Position numbers and translations under genes: made by a program. From Prochlorococcus sp. AG-402-N17 (GTDB taxonomy: Bacteria; Cyanobacteriota; Cyanobacteriia; PCC-6307; Cyanobiaceae), in assembly GCA_003216455.1 (NCBI GenBank), contig QCIV01000005.1:1-63456 (forward strand): a stretch of DNA of 63,456 nucleotides, read 5' to 3'. The notes below the pieces were generated by a model. It made no database searches and was not told where the DNA came from. It saw only the letters and a list, made by a program, of their open reading frames with translations. Below are positions 36,694-46,137 of this stretch, piece after piece (within the stretch, counting starts at the first letter, position 1; the number at the start of each line of letters is the position of its first letter).

Positions 36694-36737
36694 TCCCGAA
36701 CATATCCCGAACATATCCCGAACATATCCCGAACATT
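36694..36737 (+). repeat. Four tandem TCCCGAACATA 11-mers
   Basis: Four perfect or near-perfect units of TCCCGAACATA in immediate tandem (the last ends in T). Located between two att-like sites. Copy 1 of the module has two such units. Confidence 0.9.
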
Positions 36738-36807
36738 TTTTTCAAAATGGTTCATACTGGTGAAGGTTCTGGAAGTAAGGAAATCTTAATAACCCTGATA
36801 TACCCAC

Positions 36808-36833
36808 AAAAAAAGAGACTTTTGAAAGTCTCT
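36808..36833 (-). terminator. Rho-independent terminator of tRNA-Asn
   Basis: On the minus strand, AGAGACTT and AAGTCTCT form an 8-bp stem with a 4-nt loop, followed by a U7 run. It lies 26 nt downstream of the tRNA 3' end. Confidence 0.85.
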
Positions 36834-36858
36834 GGACGTGATTGGAAGTGTTATTAAA

Positions 36859-36930
<72 letters not shown>

Positions 36931-36979
36931 ATATAAAATGAATTTAGCTCTTTAAAGTACCTTATGACAAGTAAAAGTG

Positions 36980-37666
36980 TTAATTATATTGAAATTTTGA
37001 TGGTTCTTGCCAGCGAGATAAAAAACCATTTTTCAACTCTGCTACTGCATTAGCATAAGTTAATTCTTCATAACGATGAGTAATCCACAAAGCTGATAGA
37101 GGTTTTTTATAGTCACTTGTAAGATTTTTAATAGTTTGTAAAACTCTTATTTGGCTTGTTTTATCAAGTAACGCTGTAGGTTCATCTAAAAGAATAAAAT
37201 TTCTATTACTAATCAAAGCGCATGCAATAGTTAAGCGTTGTTTTTGTCCACCGCTCAAAGTATGAACTGGCCTTTTTTCAAAGCCAGTCATTCCTACCTG
37301 ATCAAGCACATATTCAATTTTTTTATTAATTTCATTTTGACTTATATTCTGATTAATATTAATCAGAAGTTCACTCCGGCAATTTGGCATCAATATTTGA
37401 TGATCAGGGTTTTGAAACACCATGCCAATATTTGCATTAGAGTCAATGACACCATTTTTGGGTTTAATTATTCCATTAATTAATTTTAAAAGAGTACTTT
37501 TTCCACTCCCGTTTTTACCTACGACCATCCAAAATCCAGGTTTTTTTATTGAGAAGTTACATTTAAAAATTAAATTTTCTTTTTCTCCAGGATATGAAAA
37601 AGAAACATCTTTGAATTTAATATGAGGTATTACATTTTCAGGGGAATCACGCATTAATTTTATCAA
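36980..37666 (-). CDS. ABC transporter ATP-binding protein
   Basis: 228 aa ATPase domain: Walker A GKNGSGKST (50-58), Q-loop MVFQNPDHQIL, signature LSGGQKQR, Walker B NFILLDEPTA and switch His in WITHRYEEL. The QNPDHQI Q-loop is typical of energy-coupling-factor/CbiO-like and plastid-type ATPases. No permease lies next to it, so the substrate is unknown. Overlaps the upstream UPF0367-like gene by 4 bp. Confidence 0.88.
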   Translation of the reverse strand: MIKLMRDSPENVIPHIKFKDVSFSYPGEKENLIFKCNFSIKKPGFWMVVGKNGSGKSTLLKLINGIIKPKNGVIDSNANIGMVFQNPDHQILMPNCRSELLININQNISQNEINKKIEYVLDQVGMTGFEKRPVHTLSGGQKQRLTIACALISNRNFILLDEPTALLDKTSQIRVLQTIKNLTSDYKKPLSALWITHRYEELTYANAVAELKNGFLSRWQEPSKFQYN

Positions 37667-37941
37667 TCTAAGTTTAGAGAAAATCCAGGCCTTTTAGCAC
37701 CTCCTGCTACTGACGATTTTTCATATATCTGAACAGAAATAATTTCGTTAGCTCTTACAGCAATTAATTTATCTTGCACTTTGTCACACCTTAATTCAAT
37801 CAAGTTTGAGGATTCTAAAGTTTCATTCATAGAACTTTTTATTTCATCATATATTCGTTTAACATCATCAAATTCTTTCTTCTGGATTGAAAGTGGAAAA
37901 GGTGAAAATCTCAGACTTAGTTCCAACGAATACATAATCAT
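37663..37941 (-). CDS. UPF0367-like conserved protein
   Basis: 92 aa: YSLELSLRFSPFPLSIQKKE, a central IELRCDKVQDKLIAVRANEI, and the end SSVAGGAKRPGFSLNLD. This matches the small cyanobacterial/plastid UPF0367 family; function unknown. Two candidate starts (37941 and 37935). Translationally coupled to the ABC ATPase. Confidence 0.75.
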   Translation of the reverse strand: MIMYSLELSLRFSPFPLSIQKKEFDDVKRIYDEIKSSMNETLESSNLIELRCDKVQDKLIAVRANEIISVQIYEKSSVAGGAKRPGFSLNLD

Positions 37942-38087
37942 AATAAAAACTACTTTTTATATTACTAAATATTTTTCCGCAGAAAGTTATTTAAATTAAA
38001 TTCTTTTGAGAAAATTATATAAAAGATCTTTAAATACAATTATTATGACTAAAGGAAATTTTATTTTGCGTTTTAAAAAATAATTTC

Positions 38088-39056
38088 ATGGAAATAGCAA
38101 ATGATATAACTTCTCTAGTTGGAAATACTCCATTAGTTAAATTAAATCGAATCAGGAAGTATTTTGATTGTTATCCTGAAATAATTGCCAAACTAGAAAG
38201 TTTTAATCCATCAGCGTCCGTTAAGGATCGGATCGCTTTTTCAATGTTATGTAAAGCAGAAGATGAAGGCTTGATAACACCAGATCAAACAACGTTAATT
38301 GAAGCAACTAGTGGGAATACTGGCATCGCATTAGCAATGGTTGCTGCAGCAAAAGGCTATAAATTGATATTAACTATGCCGGACACGATGAGTATTGAGA
38401 GAAGGGCAATGTTGAGAGCATATGGAGCTGAATTACAGCTAACACCGGGGAAAGATGGAATGAAAGGAGCTTTAGATTTAGCTAATGAGTTGTCTTTAAC
38501 CATTGCAAATAGCTATCAATTTAATCAGTTTGAAAACTTTGCTAATCCAGATATTCATGAAAGAACAACGGCCAAAGAAATATGGTCCCAATCCAATAAC
38601 AATTTAGATGGACTAGTTACAGGAGTAGGCACAGGCGGAACAATTACTGGTTGTGCACGTTTTTTGAAGAAAGTTAATCCAAATTGCAAAATTTATGCTG
38701 TAGAGCCCAAAAAAAGTGCTGTGATTTCTGGAGAAAAAGCAGGATCTCATTCGATTCAAGGAATTGGAGCTGGTTTCGTACCGAAAGTACTTAATACTAA
38801 ATTAATTGATGAAATTATAAAAATAGATGACGATGAAGCATTTTATTATGGGCGTTTATTAGCTCGATTGGAAGGCCTTTTATCTGGCATCAGCAGCGGT
38901 GCAGCTTTAGCAGCAACTATAAAAATCGGCAAAAGAAAAGAACTAATGAATAAAAGATTGATAGTTATTCTTCCAAGTTTTGGAGAAAGATATTTATCAA
39001 CAGCAATGTTTGAATCTAATACCTCAATTCAAGCAAGAAAAGATGGTTATCTCTAA
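38088..39056 (+). CDS. cysK: Cysteine synthase (O-acetylserine sulfhydrylase)
   Basis: PLP enzyme making cysteine from O-acetylserine and sulfide. 322 aa; PLP Lys46 in NPSASVKDR, substrate loop EATSGNTGIALA, and phosphate loop GVGTGGTITGCARF. The C-terminal SFGERYLSTAMFE is typical of CysK. 19 bp upstream of the J-domain gene. Confidence 0.94.
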   Translation: MEIANDITSLVGNTPLVKLNRIRKYFDCYPEIIAKLESFNPSASVKDRIAFSMLCKAEDEGLITPDQTTLIEATSGNTGIALAMVAAAKGYKLILTMPDTMSIERRAMLRAYGAELQLTPGKDGMKGALDLANELSLTIANSYQFNQFENFANPDIHERTTAKEIWSQSNNNLDGLVTGVGTGGTITGCARFLKKVNPNCKIYAVEPKKSAVISGEKAGSHSIQGIGAGFVPKVLNTKLIDEIIKIDDDEAFYYGRLLARLEGLLSGISSGAALAATIKIGKRKELMNKRLIVILPSFGERYLSTAMFESNTSIQARKDGYL

Positions 39057-39075
39057 TGCATAATTTTTTTTAAAA

Positions 39076-39753
39076 ATGGGAAAAAATTTATATGAAGAAT
39101 TAGGTCTCAAAAAAAATGCAACCAGAAGTGAAATTAAATCTTCATATCGCTCTTTAGTTAAGAAACATCACCCTGATGCAGGTGGCAAGAAAGAACGATT
39201 TCTTGCAATACAAAATGCTTGGGAAACTCTAAATGACCCTATCAAAAAGAAACAATACGATAGCAGTTTTTTCTCTTCCAGTTCATCATTTGATGCATTA
39301 AATGAAAATTGGGAAGAGAAATTTAATGCAAAAAAATATAATTCTTCAATTAAGGACAAAGAAGTTGAAACATGGATTAAAGAAATATATAGTCCGATAA
39401 ATAGATTAATTAGTCAAATAATTAAACCTTTAAATAACGAAATAAAAGAACTATCTGCGGATCCATATGATGACAAACTAATGGAAAATTTTTGCAGTTA
39501 CATAATTCTTTCACAAAAGAAAATAGAAAAAGTTGAAAAAATTTATGACAAAAAAATAGTTCCAAAGTCTATTTCATCTTTAGGCCTCGATCTTTATCAT
39601 TGTTTTTCACAAGTTAAAGAAGCGCTATCAGAATTTGATAGATATACACAAGGATATGTAGATAATTACTTATTTGATGGTAAAGAAATGATTAAAGAAG
39701 CAAAAAGAATCCAATCAAAGATGTCGATGGAGAAAAAAAATAAAAACTTTTAG
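39076..39753 (+). CDS. J-domain (DnaJ-like) protein
   Basis: 225 aa. N-terminal J-domain (about 4-67) with HPD at 32-34 (KKHHPDAGGKKERF), which stimulates Hsp70 ATPase. It lacks the Gly/Phe-rich and zinc-finger regions of DnaJ; the C-terminal 150 residues are a charged helical region of unknown role. A type III J-protein, partner DnaK unknown. Confidence 0.85.
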   Translation: MGKNLYEELGLKKNATRSEIKSSYRSLVKKHHPDAGGKKERFLAIQNAWETLNDPIKKKQYDSSFFSSSSSFDALNENWEEKFNAKKYNSSIKDKEVETWIKEIYSPINRLISQIIKPLNNEIKELSADPYDDKLMENFCSYIILSQKKIEKVEKIYDKKIVPKSISSLGLDLYHCFSQVKEALSEFDRYTQGYVDNYLFDGKEMIKEAKRIQSKMSMEKKNKNF

Positions 39754-39764
39754 ATATAAAAATT

Positions 39765-40001
39765 TTATTGAGTATATTCTTTTAGTTGATCTAATTTAAA
39801 CCAAACATCTGGAACAGGTCTACGCCATCGAACCTGAGCATATTCGTCTTTGAGTGAAAGAATCTCTCCAGGACCTTCAAAGACATAATTAGGTAAATCA
39901 TTATCACTGGCTAGCGCTTCAATACTTTTTATGTAATTTTCTCTATCGACAAAAACTAAGCTTCCTTTCTTGAGAGGTTTCTTTGGAATAGAATCTGCCA
40001 T
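39765..40001 (-). CDS. ndhO: NAD(P)H-quinone oxidoreductase subunit O
   Basis: Small peripheral NDH-1 subunit of cyanobacteria and plastids. 78 aa: KKGSLVFVDRENYIKSIEAL, FEGPGEILSLKDEYAQVRWR and RPVPDVWFKLDQLKEY are characteristic. Isolated from other ndh genes, between the J-protein gene (convergent) and the epimerase gene (divergent). Confidence 0.9.
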   Translation of the reverse strand: MADSIPKKPLKKGSLVFVDRENYIKSIEALASDNDLPNYVFEGPGEILSLKDEYAQVRWRRPVPDVWFKLDQLKEYTQ

Positions 40002-40136
40002 AATAAATTCAAGAAAGTTGTTTGGAGTTATTATACAAAAACTTGTTTGAAAAATATTGAAAAAAATTTATACCGGAATAATAATTACAAACGTCTAAAA
40101 AATTTAATAGCCTTTAACGATAAACATTTATATGAT

Positions 40137-41063
40137 ATGCGTCTTTTACTACTTGGCTGCACTGGATTTGTTGGTAAAGAATTAGTACCAACACTACTCA
40201 ATGAAAATCACGAAATTTACATTGTAAGTAGAAAACCCATAAGTAAATTAAAATTTGATTTAGATTTCAATAAGTTTAAATTTTTTCAAATAGATTTATC
40301 AAAAGAAAAAAACTGGAATAATGAAAATCTTTTAAACCTTCTAAAAGAGACAGATGGAATTATCAACTTGATGGGAGAACCTATAGCAGAAAAAAAATGG
40401 ACTTTTGAACAAAAGCAGGAAATTGAAAATAGTCGTATTAGCACCACTACATTTATGATGAAGACCCTTAAAAATTTAAAAATAAACCCAAAAGTCATTA
40501 TAAATGGATCCGCAATAGGTTATTACGGTACAAGTTTGTCTGGTGAATTCACTGAAAATAGTATTGTAGGTAAAGACTTTTTAGCTAATCTTTGCAAAAA
40601 ATGGGAAGCGGTCGCTGCTGAAAAACCATTTTTCTCAAGGTTAGTTATTTTTAGAATTGGAATTGTTCTAGAGGCAGATGGTGGAGCATTAGGGAAAATG
40701 CTTCCTATATTTAAAGTTGGATTAGGTGGACCAATTGGAGATGGTAAGCAATGGATGAGTTGGATTCATAGAACTGATTTGTGTGCATTAATTACTCAAG
40801 CATTAGTTGATAAAAAGTATTCGGGAGTATTTAATGCTGTTGCACCTAATCCAGTATTAATGAGAGACTTTTCTCAGACTTTAGGAAAATGTCTGAATAG
40901 ACCTAATTTACTTCCAGTGCCTGGAGCGGTTTTAAAAATATTGTTAGGAGATGGAGCAAAAGTTGTATTAGAAGGACAAAAAGTAATAAGCAGCAAACTC
41001 AAAAATTACACTTTTAAATATCCTCTTCTTGAGAAAGCAATTTACGCCTCCACCAAGAATTAA
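40137..41063 (+). CDS. TIGR01777-type NAD(P)-binding epimerase-like protein
   Basis: 308 aa from the ATG giving MRLLLLGCTGFVGKELVPTL; a frame extended to 40047 adds a poorly conserved 30-residue lead-in and is rejected. Rossmann GxxGxxG is present as GCTGFVG, then GIINLMGEPIAEKKWT and GSAIGYYG, the TIGR01777/SulA-like epimerase pattern. Role uncertain (plastid homologues affect division or chlorophyll enzymes). The 3' end overlaps a convergent membrane-protein gene by 50 bp. Confidence 0.88.
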   Translation: MRLLLLGCTGFVGKELVPTLLNENHEIYIVSRKPISKLKFDLDFNKFKFFQIDLSKEKNWNNENLLNLLKETDGIINLMGEPIAEKKWTFEQKQEIENSRISTTTFMMKTLKNLKINPKVIINGSAIGYYGTSLSGEFTENSIVGKDFLANLCKKWEAVAAEKPFFSRLVIFRIGIVLEADGGALGKMLPIFKVGLGGPIGDGKQWMSWIHRTDLCALITQALVDKKYSGVFNAVAPNPVLMRDFSQTLGKCLNRPNLLPVPGAVLKILLGDGAKVVLEGQKVISSKLKNYTFKYPLLEKAIYASTKN

Positions 41064-41283
41064 TACCGTTTACTAAAGCACCAATAATAAGAATTGTTAT
41101 CAATGGAACTACAAGAGGATTCCAAACTATCTGAATAAAATTAATAAAAAAAAATATGCCATTTAATTGCATAATGATTGCAAAAATAAAAAATATTGCA
41201 AAAAAAATCACTGTAAATAAATTTATTAATAACAAATTATCGATAAATTCTTTTAACTTATTTTGATTATTCTCCTTAGCCAT
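41014..41283 (-). CDS. Small two-span membrane protein (89 aa)
   Basis: Two hydrophobic segments (LFTVIFFAIFFIFAIIM and PLVVPLITILIIGALVNGI) and a basic C-terminus. No function recognised. Overlaps the LpxB-related gene by 8 bp upstream and the epimerase gene by 50 bp (convergent). Confidence 0.6.
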   Translation of the reverse strand: MAKENNQNKLKEFIDNLLLINLFTVIFFAIFFIFAIIMQLNGIFFFINFIQIVWNPLVVPLITILIIGALVNGINSWWRRKLLSQEEDI

Positions 41284-42478
41284 TTTTTATAACAATATTC
41301 ATGTCATCAACCATTTTAAGGCAAGCTTTGTTTTCACCGAGTCTTTTTTTGGCATTTTCATTACATGAAATCATAAACTTCTTATTTAGCTGTATAAGAT
41401 ATATTATTTTTATGATCAATTTTATTGTCTGATTGATTTGATCATTCTTATCTTTATAATTACTGGCACAAAAAACATATTTTCCAAGCAAACGTCTTTG
41501 CGCTTCTGCAAAAGTTTTTGTAAATTGTGGACCTTTACCTTCAATCTGAATAACCGGTTTTCCTAATCCAATCGCTTGCTCTGCTGCTGTTCCTGCCATG
41601 CTGATACAGCATCTACTTTTCAATAATATTTTATCAAAATTATTCCAATACATATTCACTTCTAAAAATTTATATTGGAATTTCAAGAGATTTTTATCTG
41701 TGTTGTTTTCTAGTTTTAACCATCCTCTTTTTTGAAATATCTCCTTTATTTTAAATGAAGATAGATCATTAACTATTGCAAAATTAAACTGAATTTTTTG
41801 AAAATATCTTAAATCTGACAATGCCTCTAATACCTCTAAAATCAAAACAAAATTATCTAAAATCTCAGGGAATCTACTTCCTGGAAATAATCCAATACTA
41901 AATTCAGCCTTCTTTAACTCTTCTTTTCTAGAAAAAAACTTATCCATAAATGGGTTACCTAAAAAAGACACTTTCTTTTTTAATTGCAAAGTTAAATCAT
42001 TAGCTGTAAGAGAATCTCTCGTATATATTTTTTTTGCTTTTTGTGAGAGCAAGAAAAATTTAGAAGGCCATGGTAATTTTAACTTCCCTTCATAATGACT
42101 TGAATAAGCAACTAGATATGTAAAAAAATCTTTCTTACAAACCCATGCAAAAAAAACTGGCACAATATCTCCAACTACAAAAAAATAATCATATTTTTTT
42201 TTTATTTTAAAAGTTAAATATAATTTTTTTAGAAGATAAAATATTTCTCCTCCTAAAATCTCAATAAGTCTTCCCTTAAATGAATTATAGCCAATCCCTC
42301 CAGTGCTAAATTCTTTAGTCTTACCGATAATCTTAATTTTTTCTTTTTCGTAATGGTTTCCCATACCAACAATTGGCAAAGCATGAACAGAATAACCACT
42401 TTTTAAGAATTGCTTAGCTATAAGACTGCCAGATAGATCTTCTCCATGCCCATTACTTAATATTAAAATTTTAAACAA
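41276..42478 (-). CDS. Lipid-A-disaccharide synthase-related glycosyltransferase (TIGR03492 type)
   Basis: 400 aa GT-B-like protein: ILILSNGHGEDLSGSLIAKQ at the N-terminus, YLVAYSSHYEGKLKLPWPSK, a central FLGNPFMDKF and GLFPGSRFPEI, and SMAGTAAEQAIGLGKPVIQI near the C-terminus. Related to LpxB but cyanobacteria-specific; the substrate is unknown and need not be lipid A. Confidence 0.82.
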   Translation of the reverse strand: MFKILILSNGHGEDLSGSLIAKQFLKSGYSVHALPIVGMGNHYEKEKIKIIGKTKEFSTGGIGYNSFKGRLIEILGGEIFYLLKKLYLTFKIKKKYDYFFVVGDIVPVFFAWVCKKDFFTYLVAYSSHYEGKLKLPWPSKFFLLSQKAKKIYTRDSLTANDLTLQLKKKVSFLGNPFMDKFFSRKEELKKAEFSIGLFPGSRFPEILDNFVLILEVLEALSDLRYFQKIQFNFAIVNDLSSFKIKEIFQKRGWLKLENNTDKNLLKFQYKFLEVNMYWNNFDKILLKSRCCISMAGTAAEQAIGLGKPVIQIEGKGPQFTKTFAEAQRRLLGKYVFCASNYKDKNDQINQTIKLIIKIIYLIQLNKKFMISCNENAKKRLGENKACLKMVDDMNIVIKNG

Positions 42479-42479
42479 T

Positions 42480-42908
42480 TTAAAATTCCAACCATTTTTT
42501 TACTTTGGTTAACTCAGGCCAATCTGGATATCTACTTAATCCATCTTCAACAGATTCTTTCAACTCACTTTTCACATCTGGCATCATCATAGACATTTTT
42601 TTTATTAACTCAACATGATCTCTAACACCTTTATTATTGGTAGCCAAAAGAGCTAAGGACAAATTCATTCTTGCTTGTGGATCTTGCTGATTTAAACGAA
42701 CAGCTTGTTTGGCAGCTGCCAAAGCCTCTTCATTATTTTTCAAAAGTAATTGAAGCCATGACAAACAAGTCCAGGCAGCAAAATGATTTGGAATTTGCTG
42801 TATGATTTTTTGAAAATCTAGAACGATTGGAATTAAATCTTGCCCGGCTTTATATCTTGATAGAGCTGCATTAAAATCCTCTTCGATTGGATTAATTTCG
42901 TTATTCAT
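42480..42908 (-). CDS. TPR-repeat protein (142 aa)
   Basis: Two to three TPR-like helical pairs: NHFAAWTCLSWLQLLLKNNE (about 57-76) and AAKQAVRLNQQDPQARMNLS. Soluble; a possible assembly or scaffold factor. Between the sufA-like gene (6 bp) and the LpxB-related gene (1 bp) in one minus-strand run. Confidence 0.8.
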   Translation of the reverse strand: MNNEINPIEEDFNAALSRYKAGQDLIPIVLDFQKIIQQIPNHFAAWTCLSWLQLLLKNNEEALAAAKQAVRLNQQDPQARMNLSLALLATNNKGVRDHVELIKKMSMMMPDVKSELKESVEDGLSRYPDWPELTKVKKWLEF

Positions 42909-42914
42909 TATTTA

Positions 42915-43307
42915 TTAAACTGCAAAGGAGCTTCCACAACCGCAAGTTTGAGAAGCATTGGGATTTACAAAATTAAAGCCACCTCCAATTAATTCCTTAC
43001 TAAAATCTAATTGCATTCCATAAATATATAAGAGGCTTTTAGGATCACAAACTACTTGAAAACTTTGATCAGCTTTTAATGAATAATCATAAACTTTATC
43101 ATCGGGATTTATTTCATTAGTTCCTATAAAATCCATCGTATAACTCATCCCACTACAACCACCTGATCTAACTCCTACCCTTAGTGCTTTTTTATCACTT
43201 TGGCCCTTCAATAAATTTGAAATTTGTTCTATAGCATCATTCGTAATTAAGATACCTTTGCCATCATCAGAATTTTTAATTTCCTGTTTAACTTCTACAT
43301 TTTCCAT
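42915..43307 (-). CDS. A-type iron-sulfur carrier (HesB/IscA/SufA family)
   Basis: 130 aa from ATG MENVEVKQEI; a longer frame to 43367 adds a non-conserved 20-residue lead-in. The three conserved cysteines are Cys51 (SGGCSGMSY), Cys122 and Cys124 (TCGCGSSF), which carry Fe-S clusters for delivery to apo-proteins. Divergent from zeta-carotene desaturase. Confidence 0.93.
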   Translation of the reverse strand: MENVEVKQEIKNSDDGKGILITNDAIEQISNLLKGQSDKKALRVGVRSGGCSGMSYTMDFIGTNEINPDDKVYDYSLKADQSFQVVCDPKSLLYIYGMQLDFSKELIGGGFNFVNPNASQTCGCGSSFAV

Positions 43308-43406
43308 AAACAAAGGATTTCTACTATTTATAATATAAAAACTTAATCGATAGGATGCATAGAACAAACAATATCCAAACTTGATTTGTTATAATTTTAA
43401 GAAAAA

Positions 43407-44861
43407 GTGAAAATTGCAATAGTTGGTTCTGGATTAGCTGGTCTTACAGCAGCAGTCAATTTAGTTGATGAAGGTCACGAAGTAGAAATTTTTGAGAGCA
43501 GGTCATTTTGGGGAGGTAAGGTTGGAAGTTGGGAGGATAAGGATGGCAACCACATTGAAATGGGTTTACATGTATTTTTTTTCAATTATGCAAATCTTTT
43601 TAAATTAATGAAAAAAGTAGGAGCTTTAGACAATTTACTCCCAAAAGATCATACTCATCTATTTATCAATAATGGTGGAAATTTAAAATCGTTAGACTTC
43701 AGATTCCCTTTAGGTGCTCCATTTAACGGACTTAAAGCTTTTTTTACCACCGAACAACTTACTTGGGTAGATAAGTTCAGAAATGCCTTAGCTTTAGGGA
43801 CAAGTCCAATTGTTAGAGGATTGATAGATTATGAAGGCGCAATGAAAATAATTAGAGATCTAGATAGAATTAGTTTTAAAGAATGGTTTTTGAACCATGG
43901 TGGAAGTGAAAAAAGTTTAGAAAGAATGTGGGATCCCATTGCATATGCATTAGGTTTTATTAATTGCAAAGATATTTCAGCAAGATGCATGCTAACTATA
44001 TTCATGATGTTTGCTTCAAAAACAGAAGCCTCAAAACTTAATCTTTTAAAAGGTTCCCCACATAAGTGGTTAACGCAACCTATCGTCGACTACATCACAA
44101 ATAAAGGAGCAAAAATATATCTTAACCATAAGGTAGAAGAAATCATTTATGAAAAGGAATCTTCCTCTTATTCAGTAAATCAATTAAAAATATCTTCTCC
44201 TGAAGGAATTAAGGCAGTGTTTGCAGATAAATTTCTAGCTGCCTGTGATGTTCCTGGAATAAAAAAAATAATTCCAAAAGAATGGTATCAATTTAAAGAA
44301 TTTGAAGGTTTAAAAAAACTTAGAGCTGTAGCTGTTGCCACAATCCAATTAAGATATGACGGTTGGGTTACTGAATTACAAAAAGATAATACTGGAAACG
44401 AACCAATTGGACTAGATAACCTTCTTTATTCTGCTGATGCCTCTTTCAGTTGTTTTGCTGATTTAGCACTAGCAAGTCCAGCAGACTATAGAAAAAAAGA
44501 TATGGGATCGCTTCTCCAATGTGTTTTAACTCCTGGCGATAGATGGATGGGAAGATCCACAGAAAGAATTACAAAAGAAATTGATAAAGAGGTTCGTCGT
44601 CTATTCCCATCCTCAAAAAACCTTAAATTGCTTTGGAGTAACGTGGTACAAATTCCACAATCACTCTATAGAGAAGCTCCCGGTATGGAACCTTTCAGAC
44701 CAGATCAAAAAACATCTGTATCTAATTTCTTCATGGCTGGTAGTTATACAAAACAAGATTATATAGACTCTATGGAGGGAGCTACAATGAGTGGTCATTT
44801 AGCTGCCGCCGCAATTTTAGAGAAGAAAGCCGAATTATCAAAAAATCTTGCTGTAAGTTAA
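43407..44861 (+). CDS. zds: Zeta-carotene desaturase (CrtQ/ZDS)
   Basis: Converts zeta-carotene to prolycopene via neurosporene. 484 aa with a GTG start ([20 protein letters not shown]): FAD-binding [10 protein letters not shown], then [20 protein letters not shown], and the C-terminal [20 protein letters not shown]. Paralogous to the pds product at 15.6 kb; completes the plant-type desaturation route. An SRPBCC gene follows after 3 bp. Confidence 0.95.
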   Translation: MKIAIVGSGLAGLTAAVNLVDEGHEVEIFESRSFWGGKVGSWEDKDGNHIEMGLHVFFFNYANLFKLMKKVGALDNLLPKDHTHLFINNGGNLKSLDFRFPLGAPFNGLKAFFTTEQLTWVDKFRNALALGTSPIVRGLIDYEGAMKIIRDLDRISFKEWFLNHGGSEKSLERMWDPIAYALGFINCKDISARCMLTIFMMFASKTEASKLNLLKGSPHKWLTQPIVDYITNKGAKIYLNHKVEEIIYEKESSSYSVNQLKISSPEGIKAVFADKFLAACDVPGIKKIIPKEWYQFKEFEGLKKLRAVAVATIQLRYDGWVTELQKDNTGNEPIGLDNLLYSADASFSCFADLALASPADYRKKDMGSLLQCVLTPGDRWMGRSTERITKEIDKEVRRLFPSSKNLKLLWSNVVQIPQSLYREAPGMEPFRPDQKTSVSNFFMAGSYTKQDYIDSMEGATMSGHLAAAAILEKKAELSKNLAVS

Positions 44862-44864
44862 TTA

Positions 44865-45335
44865 ATGGGTACTTGGCTAAAACATGACGTAATAACAGTT
44901 GTTAATGCGCCTATTGAAAATGTATGGGACACATGGAGCGATTTAGACTCAATGTCACTTTGGATGAGCTGGATTGAATCTGTAAAAACTGTTGACGAAG
45001 AAACTAATACGTTACCAGATTTAACAGAATGGACTTTAGCTGCAAATGGCTTTAGATTTAAATGGAAAGCTCAAATTACAGAAAGGGTTGAAAAAAGCAA
45101 ACTTAAATGGAAATCAATAGGAGGTTTACCAACTGAGGGATCAGTAGTGTTCGAAAGTAAAACTGATCAAATCACAACGGTAAATTTAGCAATAACTTAT
45201 GAGCTACCTAAAATGATTGCACGGTTTATGGAAGAAAATATCTTAGGCAAAATGGTTACAAACGAATTACAAGCCAATATTGATAGGTTCAAAGATTTAG
45301 TTGAAAAGAACTATTCAAAAAAGTTTTCTAACTAA
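44865..45335 (+). CDS. SRPBCC (START-like) family protein
   Basis: 156 aa: INAPIENVWDTWSDLDSM-type start (VVNAPIENVWDTWSDLDSMS), central WTLAANGFRFKWKAQITE and a long C-terminal helix, the helix-grip fold of polyketide cyclase/START-like proteins that bind hydrophobic ligands. Tightly behind zds (3 bp), so a carotenoid-related or quinone-related ligand is plausible but unproven. Overlaps hemD by 8 bp (convergent). Confidence 0.8.
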   Translation: MGTWLKHDVITVVNAPIENVWDTWSDLDSMSLWMSWIESVKTVDEETNTLPDLTEWTLAANGFRFKWKAQITERVEKSKLKWKSIGGLPTEGSVVFESKTDQITTVNLAITYELPKMIARFMEENILGKMVTNELQANIDRFKDLVEKNYSKKFSN

Positions 45336-46137
45336 AAATATTAATTGCCAGATCTAGCAGTCCTTCAAAGGTATATTTTTGTGCCTGACTATCAACTCTT
45401 CCAAAAATCTTGTTACATATTTTTGTTGTCTGAGGTCCAATAGATAACAACTTAATCTGATCAAAATAATCTAACCATTCCTTACCAAGTTTTTTTTCTA
45501 TTAAAAAAGCAGCATTTACTACGGTTTTTCCGCTTGAGAAAATAATTGCATCTACTTTTCGATTAGAAATAATATCAATTGTTTCTTCCGGAATTGAGTC
45601 AGGACATCTAGTTTCATATGCAGCAACCTCAAATACACGAGCACCAGCCTTTCTAAATTGATCTGCAATTAGATCCCTACCACCTGTCTGAACTCTTGGT
45701 ACGAAAACTCGAAGTCCATAACCAGATATTGGGAAATTATCAATTAAACTTTCAGCAACAAATTCTGGAGGTATGAAATCAGCCTTAATCCCATAATCAT
45801 CAAGAGTTTTTGAGGTTTTTTCTCCGACTACAGCGATTTTTGTTTTTTTAGAACATTCTTTTAATGAACTATTAAAGAATCTAAGTCTTTTATCCACAAA
45901 TTTGATCCCATTACTACTGGAAAAAATAATCCAATGAAAATCATTTATTTGATTTAATGCTTCGTCAAGAGGATTCAAATCATCAGGATCACCAATAGTT
46001 ATTGCAGGCAAATCAAATACATTAGCGCCCTTGCTTGTGAAAATCTTTTTTATATCCAATATCCCTTCTTTTGATCGAGTAATAATTATATTTCTTTGAT
46101 CAAGGGGTAGATCAACTTTTGGCATCCTTTTCCTCAA
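45328..46137 (-). CDS. hemD: Uroporphyrinogen-III synthase
   Basis: Cyclises hydroxymethylbilane to uroporphyrinogen III for heme and chlorophyll. 269 aa, two-lobed HemD fold with weak sequence conservation: IIITRSKEGILDIKKIFTSK at the start, HWIIFSSSNGIKFVDKRL, and VDAIIFSSGKTVVNAAFLIE with LLSIGPQTTKICNKIFG. Start overlaps rbfA by 26 bp. Confidence 0.9.
   Translation of the reverse strand: MRKRMPKVDLPLDQRNIIITRSKEGILDIKKIFTSKGANVFDLPAITIGDPDDLNPLDEALNQINDFHWIIFSSSNGIKFVDKRLRFFNSSLKECSKKTKIAVVGEKTSKTLDDYGIKADFIPPEFVAESLIDNFPISGYGLRVFVPRVQTGGRDLIADQFRKAGARVFEVAAYETRCPDSIPEETIDIISNRKVDAIIFSSGKTVVNAAFLIEKKLGKEWLDYFDQIKLLSIGPQTTKICNKIFGRVDSQAQKYTFEGLLDLAINIFS

Noticed and set aside
36694..36737. 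CRISPR-like array
   Set aside because: Units are 11 bp in direct tandem with no spacers, and there are no cas genes.
36570..36755. 61-codon minus-strand frame over the outer module
   Set aside because: Its repetitive reading (RDMFGICSGYV) comes from the 11-bp repeats, not from coding.
40047..40136. N-terminal extension of the epimerase-like gene
   Set aside because: Conservation begins at MRLLLLGCTGFVG; the extension is basic, Asn-rich filler from the intergenic region.
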